Below are positions 7,961-11,658 of a stretch of DNA of 11,658 nt, piece by piece (the stretch's first letter is position 1; each line of letters begins with the position of its first letter). The notes under the pieces are model-generated. The model was not told the origin of the DNA and did not search any database. It was given only the letters and a program-made list of their open reading frames with translations. Location of the stretch: positions 1 through 11,658 of the forward strand of contig DAKU01000141.1 of assembly GCA_002508425.1 (NCBI GenBank). The letters run 5' to 3'. A program made the translations under genes and the position numbers. This stretch comes from Methanosarcinaceae archaeon UBA470. Lineage in GTDB: Archaea; Halobacteriota; Methanosarcinia; Methanosarcinales; Methanosarcinaceae.

Positions 7961-8682
7961 TTCAGACATTTTATTATCTAGAACGTGATTTCCGGCGCTG
8001 GGTTCGTGGAAAGATAAATGTTGTATCTGCACTTGTGATGCCTGCAGCATGGCTCATATTTGTAGGTCTTGCTCTTCCCATCCGTTTCACTGATAATTAT
8101 CTTGACTTCATTACTCCAGGTATCCTTGTACTGACAATGCTCGGTGCTTCCCTGCAGGGTGGTGCTCTTCTAATGTTTGACAAGGTTTTGGGTTTTCTGC
8201 CCAAGTTCCTTGCAATGCCCGCTCCACGTGAGACCATCTTATTTGGGAAGATCCTTTTCATAACTCTGCGGGGACTGATACAGTCGACTGTTATTCTTAT
8301 CTTTGCTGTGGTACTTGGAGCGCACTTTTTGGATCCATTGCTTCTTATCCAGACATATCTTATACTTATGATCTTTGGGGTGTTGCTTTCCTCAGTAATG
8401 ACTACAGTTGCCCTTTCCCTTGAGGACCATGATTCTTATTCAGCATTTAATGCCATGATTTCCATGCCACTTTTCTTCACAAGCAGTGCACTGATGCCTT
8501 ATGATCAGATGCCAGGATGGCTTGCAACCATTGCCAGATTGAACCCTGTAAGTTATGCAATCGATGGTGTTCGGGAAGTACAGGTAGGTATTTTCCCTGT
8601 AAATACATTCTTGGGATTAATAGTCGGAACTATCATTGTACTTGCTATCAGCATATCTGTATTCAGAAAAGCTACAGTATAA
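7957..8682 (+). CDS. ABC-2 type permease
   Basis: Membrane partner of the preceding ATPase, 241 residues. About six hydrophobic segments are visible (around 22-42, 51-73, 101-121, 129-154, 162-182 and 218-237). The hallmark ABC-2 stretch between the fifth and sixth segments reads FTSSALMP ... LNPVSYAIDGVR. The N-terminus is cytoplasmic and basic (ERDFRRWVRGK). The start lies inside the end of the ATPase gene, with AGGAGACGAGG immediately upstream serving as ribosome-binding site. Two such chains would be needed to complete a typical exporter, or one with a partner encoded elsewhere. The substrate is unknown. Confidence 0.93.
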   Translation: MIQTFYYLERDFRRWVRGKINVVSALVMPAAWLIFVGLALPIRFTDNYLDFITPGILVLTMLGASLQGGALLMFDKVLGFLPKFLAMPAPRETILFGKILFITLRGLIQSTVILIFAVVLGAHFLDPLLLIQTYLILMIFGVLLSSVMTTVALSLEDHDSYSAFNAMISMPLFFTSSALMPYDQMPGWLATIARLNPVSYAIDGVREVQVGIFPVNTFLGLIVGTIIVLAISISVFRKATV

Positions 8683-8727
8683 CTGTATAAGTTAGTGTAC
8701 AATTCCAAAGGTAAAATAGATTTTCAG

Positions 8728-8750
8728 GAAAAAGAGGGCTTTTTTCTTTC
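8728..8750. terminator. Probable bidirectional terminator between convergent genes
   Basis: GGAAAAAGAGGGCTTTTTTC forms a weak AT hairpin (AAAAG with CTTTT, small loop), with T-runs on both strands. It sits in the 71-base gap between the converging permease and small membrane-protein genes. Confidence 0.45.
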
Positions 8751-8753
8751 CTA

Positions 8754-8987
8754 TTATTTCAATTTCTTAAGAGAACGGCGTAGCATGATGTTTGATAACA
8801 TTGTATAGAGGAAAATGACAATTCCTGTCCATAGTAACGGAGTTCCTATAATTCCTTTTCCCATATATGACAATACTAATCCTATGGACAAAATAACGAC
8901 ATTTAACCGGGTCAGTTGCTTATTTGTCTTTAGTATTGCAATGTAGCGTTGCTTTGTATGTAACTGATCTTTTTTGTACCCTTTCAT
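8754..8987 (-). CDS. Small two-helix membrane protein, unknown function
   Basis: A 77-residue product with a basic N-terminus (MKGYKKDQLHTKQRY), two hydrophobic segments (about 27-43 and 48-66) joined by a short GKGIIG turn, and a basic tail (RRSLKKLK). Both ends are positively charged, so both are predicted to face the cytoplasm. I recognise no family. It follows sua5 by 8 bases and has AGGTG about 6 bases before its ATG, which supports translation and an operon with sua5. The function cannot be inferred. Confidence 0.75.
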   Translation of the reverse strand: MKGYKKDQLHTKQRYIAILKTNKQLTRLNVVILSIGLVLSYMGKGIIGTPLLWTGIVIFLYTMLSNIMLRRSLKKLK

Positions 8988-8995
8988 AAATACAC

Positions 8996-10066
8996 CTATA
9001 GCTGGATTATCATTTCTGAGGCTTTTCTCAGCCTGTTCATTACAGCTGCACCTACGCCTTCACGCGTAAAAGAACCATCGGCAAGTATGATGTTTACTCC
9101 TTTCTCATCCAAAGCACGCAATCCCAGGAACAGATTTCTAGCCACTTCTTCAGGTTCATCTTTGCCGCCAAGATACACAACATCGTTTGTCAAGGAAAAA
9201 AGATCAGTACTTGTTATCAATAAACCCACTCTGTCTCCCTTGCAGGTGAAATTGGCATACATTTCACGGATCTTATTTGACACAAGATCTTGAGTTCCTT
9301 CCAGAAGCATAACAGTTGCACTTGGAGAATAATGGGTATATTTCATACCTGGTGACCTTACAATATCCGGTGCATCTACCATATTGTCACTGTACCCTAT
9401 ATCAACTTCTCCTATGATCTCCTCTATTTTCTTTGCGGATACATATCCTGGTCTTAATATGGCAGGTTTCCCTCCGCTAACATCGATAACTGTGGATTCT
9501 ACGCCTATGCATGTGCTTCCTGCATCTATTATAGCATCTATTTTTCCTTCCAGATCTTGCAGTACATGGGTCGCAGTCGTAGGGCTTGGACGGCCTGAAA
9601 TATTTGCACTCGGTGCTGCAATGGGTTTACCAGATATTCTTATAAGTTCTCGTGCAACAATATCACTTGGCATCCTTACAGCAACGGTATCTAGTCCACC
9701 GGTAGTGATGTCGGGAACAATTTCAGTTCTTTTGAGGATAACTGTCAATGGGCCCGGCCAGAAAGCCTCGATGAGGGATAGGGCCTTTGGAGGGATTTCT
9801 AAAACCAGTTCATCTAATTGTTCTACAGATGCCACATGTACAATAAGCGGATTGTCTGCAGGCCGACCTTTTGCATAGAAGATCTTGTTAACGGCTACAG
9901 GGTCAAGTGCATTGGCTCCAAGTCCGTATACGGTTTCTGTAGGAATGGCAACAGTACCACCTCTTTGGATTATATCAGCACATTCCCTGATAACTTCAGA
10001 GAAGTTGGTAGTGTTTATTTTGAAAATCTTTGTCTGTTTGCTCATTTTGATAGTATTATGCGCCAT
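8996..10066 (-). CDS. sua5: Threonylcarbamoyl-AMP synthase, Sua5 type
   Basis: Makes threonylcarbamoyl-adenylate from threonine, bicarbonate and ATP for the universal t6A37 modification of ANN-decoding tRNAs. The 356 residues include both the YrdC domain and the C-terminal Sua5 domain, so this is the long form rather than TsaC alone. Landmarks are PTETVYGLG (42-50), KGRPADNPL (66-74), SANISGRPSPT (153-163), GVESTVID (188-195) and the interdomain linker RSPGMKYTHYSP (237-248). The ATG at 10066 overlaps the upstream RuBisCO-like gene by 11 bases. An in-frame ATG at 10045, 10 bases after that gene's stop, gives MSKQTKIF and is an equally good start; neither has a clear Shine-Dalgarno, so coupling to upstream translation is likely. 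Confidence 0.93.
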   Translation of the reverse strand: MAHNTIKMSKQTKIFKINTTNFSEVIRECADIIQRGGTVAIPTETVYGLGANALDPVAVNKIFYAKGRPADNPLIVHVASVEQLDELVLEIPPKALSLIEAFWPGPLTVILKRTEIVPDITTGGLDTVAVRMPSDIVARELIRISGKPIAAPSANISGRPSPTTATHVLQDLEGKIDAIIDAGSTCIGVESTVIDVSGGKPAILRPGYVSAKKIEEIIGEVDIGYSDNMVDAPDIVRSPGMKYTHYSPSATVMLLEGTQDLVSNKIREMYANFTCKGDRVGLLITSTDLFSLTNDVVYLGGKDEPEEVARNLFLGLRALDEKGVNIILADGSFTREGVGAAVMNRLRKASEMIIQL

Positions 10067-11333
10067 TATTCAAGGCAGCTTGTAATTCTGCATGGGTCAT
10101 TCCGTACTCCTCAAGGGATGTACCAGCGAGCATTGCATCAATAGCCTGCCTGCAAGCTTTTGCACCAGCAATGGTTCCCATTGGATGTGAATATATAGTA
10201 CTGTCAAATTGCATTATAATATCTTTGCCGAAAATGCTCATCATTTCATTTATTACTGTGGGGTCTAATCTACAGGAAGCAGCAGGTAACATGGGCTTAA
10301 CCCCATCCCAATTTTGGGAAAGAATATGCATTTTTTCCTTTTCTTTTACTTTATCCATGATGAAGCAATCGCGCAGAGTGATTAACTCTTTTTTGACATC
10401 GTGAATTTTATCAATATCTCCTATGTAAAGCTGATCAAATCCTACAAGGCGTGCAAGCTTTGTCATTAGATATGTGCTGATACAGTGCTCATTCATTCGG
10501 GTAAAGGCATCATATCCTGTCCTATTTGCATGTATTGCAAGTCCTAGTTCTTCAGTGACATCTCGTAATGTCTGAATAGTACTCCAGCCCGTGTGAAGAG
10601 CATTGATCATTATGTAATGGCCACCTATATTGCTTATAAAATTTGCTCTCCTTATCATTTCTTCACAAGTGGGAGCAGTGACATTGCATATGTACATCTT
10701 TCTCTCGCCTGTGCTCTCTTCAGCATCGTCCCTGGCTTTGAATGTAAGTTCAGCACGTTTTTCAAATCTGTTGAACTTCTGATCTGTCAGATTCTCATCA
10801 TCCTTCGCCAGATCGCATCCTCCTATAAAACAATTATATGCTACTTTAGCATGTGTTGCTGAATCAAGGCCAACCTTTGGGGTTACTGTAGCACATAGTA
10901 ATGGACGATCATAAACACCGAGAAGTTCTCTCACTCCTACCACGCCATACTTGGGTCCCCACAATTCGCTGACCGGATCTGCCGGGAAGGCAATATCATT
11001 CAACTTAAGCTTATTAATCATTTTACTATCGAATATGTTACCTGCAACAGCACTGAGTATCTGGGTCACTGAGCAAAACTCAAACAGGTCCTGTGAATAG
11101 GACACTTTTACAGTATGCTTTTTCTTGTCGATGTAGAATACATGGGGCTTGAGTCTCTCTGCAATTTTTGGACTCAATATAGATATATCAGTCCAATTGC
11201 CTATGGAACTTTCCTTTGCCATGTGGTTACATATTTCCTCAAACACAACTCCAGAAGCTGGTTCCAGATGATATTCACATATAAAATCATTTTCATCAGG
11301 AATATATCCAATGTCAATGTACTCTTTTAACAT
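10056..11333 (-). CDS. RuBisCO-like protein derived from archaeal form III RuBisCO large subunit
   Basis: A 425-residue, uninterrupted homologue of archaeal form III RuBisCO (normally ribulose-1,5-bisphosphate to 3-phosphoglycerate in the AMP salvage route). Retained, in spinach numbering: E60 (AKESS), N123 (AGNIF), K177, the metal motif KDDEN with carbamyl-lysine K201, D203 and E204 (here K177, D179, E180), R295, a loop-6 lysine and S379. Replaced: K175 by Thr151 (TPK for KPK), H294 by Asn270, H298 by Tyr274, H327 by Tyr303, G380-G381 by Cys-Arg (354-355), and the phosphate-binding G403-G405 by Asp-Ser-Thr (377-379). Loop 6 reads GDIDK and looks one residue short. I checked the codons of Thr151, Asn270 and Asp377 directly. 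CO2 fixation is therefore doubtful. The start MLKEYIDIGY matches homologues and has AGGG 9 bases upstream; an ATG two codons earlier (11339) is possible. It leads the cluster with sua5. Confidence 0.9.
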   Translation of the reverse strand: MLKEYIDIGYIPDENDFICEYHLEPASGVVFEEICNHMAKESSIGNWTDISILSPKIAERLKPHVFYIDKKKHTVKVSYSQDLFEFCSVTQILSAVAGNIFDSKMINKLKLNDIAFPADPVSELWGPKYGVVGVRELLGVYDRPLLCATVTPKVGLDSATHAKVAYNCFIGGCDLAKDDENLTDQKFNRFEKRAELTFKARDDAEESTGERKMYICNVTAPTCEEMIRRANFISNIGGHYIMINALHTGWSTIQTLRDVTEELGLAIHANRTGYDAFTRMNEHCISTYLMTKLARLVGFDQLYIGDIDKIHDVKKELITLRDCFIMDKVKEKEKMHILSQNWDGVKPMLPAASCRLDPTVINEMMSIFGKDIIMQFDSTIYSHPMGTIAGAKACRQAIDAMLAGTSLEEYGMTHAELQAALNNGA

Positions 11334-11339
11334 GCCCAT

Positions 11340-11550
11340 CTTCCCTTCATATCTTTAGCAATTAAAAATATCGGTAATATAAAGTTCCACTAAGAGTAGG
11401 AGGTAGTGATCCATCTCTTTATATTGAGAGGTTATCAGATAAGTATTGTGTTATGCCAATGGTATGCTCTTTACTAACAATTCTAAGCAATTGCTTTTTG
11501 TCATTTAAACGTAAAATTTAGATTAAATGAATATGTTTTCATGAGATAAA
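11340..11550. other. Intergenic region upstream of the RuBisCO-like gene
   Basis: No supported gene. It holds the cluster promoter near its left end, an isolated AGGAGGT on the plus strand (11398-11404) not followed by a usable ORF, a CTCT-TTATATTG-AGAG inverted repeat (about 11415-11430), and the palindrome AAGCAATTGCTT near 11488. I see no function for these last elements. Confidence 0.5.
11375..11386 (-). promoter_or_regulatory. Promoter of the RuBisCO-like gene cluster
   Basis: Read leftward, ACTTTATATTAC is a good TATA box. The expected start site is near 11350-11356, giving a short leader of about 20 bases that contains AAGGGA as ribosome-binding site. Confidence 0.6.
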
Positions 11551-11560
11551 CTTTATATAT
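11547..11560 (+). promoter_or_regulatory. Rightward TATA box of an unidentified transcript
   Basis: TAAACTTTATATAT resembles an archaeal BRE plus TATA element. The predicted start is near 11578-11584, which coincides with the 5' arm of the inverted repeat at 11583. No coding start is seen before the window ends. Confidence 0.55.
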
Positions 11561-11582
11561 CATTAATTCGTATGAAGGGCAA

Positions 11583-11645
11583 GTGAGCGGGTACAACATT
11601 TTTAACCCCACTCCCACACTAACCCCCACTCCCCAACCCGCTCAC
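11583..11645 (+). ncRNA. Candidate structured RNA with C-rich loop
   Basis: GTGAGCGGGT (11583-11592) and ACCCGCTCAC (11636-11645) form a perfect 10-bp GC-rich stem enclosing a 43-base loop. The loop is C-rich and contains two imperfect copies of TAACCC(C)CACTCCC. A strong TATA box is placed so that transcription would begin at the stem. It could be a small RNA, or the structured leader of a gene beyond the edge. I recognise no known RNA family. Confidence 0.4.
11583..11645. repeat. 10-bp perfect inverted repeat
   Basis: The arms GTGAGCGGGT and ACCCGCTCAC are exact reverse complements, separated by 43 bases. The flanking bases do not extend the pairing. The high GC of the arms contrasts with the surrounding AT-rich spacer. 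Confidence 0.9.
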
Positions 11646-11658
11646 ATGATTATTGGGG

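Noticed and set aside
9384..9878. A 164-residue plus-strand ORF
   Set aside because: It is antisense to the Sua5 catalytic region, whose motifs are all in the minus frame.
11398..11430. AGGAGGT on the plus strand resembling a strong ribosome-binding site
   Set aside because: The only nearby start codon (GTG) is one base away, too close, and the frame closes after about 23 codons without recognisable features.
11583..11645. CRISPR repeat or transposon terminal repeat
   Set aside because: Only one pair of short arms is seen, with no regularly spaced repeat units, no transposase and no target-site duplication.

Overview
The window is chromosomal DNA of a methanogenic archaeon, most likely a methylotrophic member of the Methanosarcinaceae. 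It carries the beta subunit of methyl-coenzyme M reductase (mcrB), the enzyme that methylates an arginine of its alpha subunit (mmp10), the large subunit of archaeal DNA polymerase D, and a RuBisCO homologue whose scaffold resembles the Methanosarcina form III enzyme as I recall it. Intergenic regions are AT-rich with archaeal TATA boxes. The exact genus cannot be fixed from sequence alone.

Layout. Positions 1-1083 (minus) hold the 5' part of mcrB, cut by the window edge just before active-site residues. A 398-base divergent intergenic region separates it from mmp10 (1482-2714, plus). The mmp10 3' end overlaps by 8 bases the convergent 3' end of polC/DP2 (2707-6135, minus). A second divergent region follows, then a secreted protein of unknown function (6364-6831, plus) with a clear hairpin/T-tract terminator. 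An ABC exporter pair comes next (ATPase 7004-7960 and permease 7957-8682, plus). The rest is a minus-strand cluster read from right to left: a RuBisCO-like gene (10056-11333), a Sua5-type threonylcarbamoyl-AMP synthase (8996-10066) and a 77-residue membrane protein (8754-8987). The last 320 bases have no convincing ORF. They hold the promoter of the cluster and, at the very edge, a plus-strand TATA box followed by a 10-bp perfect inverted repeat around a C-rich loop, a candidate small RNA or structured leader.

How the genes relate. mcrB and mmp10 are functionally linked: Mmp10 methylates an arginine of McrA, and the two genes diverge from one control region. polC, the ABC pair and sua5 are housekeeping or transport functions without an evident link to the reductase.

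The most unusual item is the RuBisCO homologue. Its scaffold and metal-site residues (the carbamylated Lys and the Asp/Glu pair) are intact, but many residues that bind or process ribulose bisphosphate are replaced, and loop 6 appears one residue shorter. It is therefore more likely a RuBisCO-like protein with a different or lost activity than a CO2-fixing RuBisCO. The second most interesting item is the structured C-rich/G-quadruplex-forming element at the right edge.
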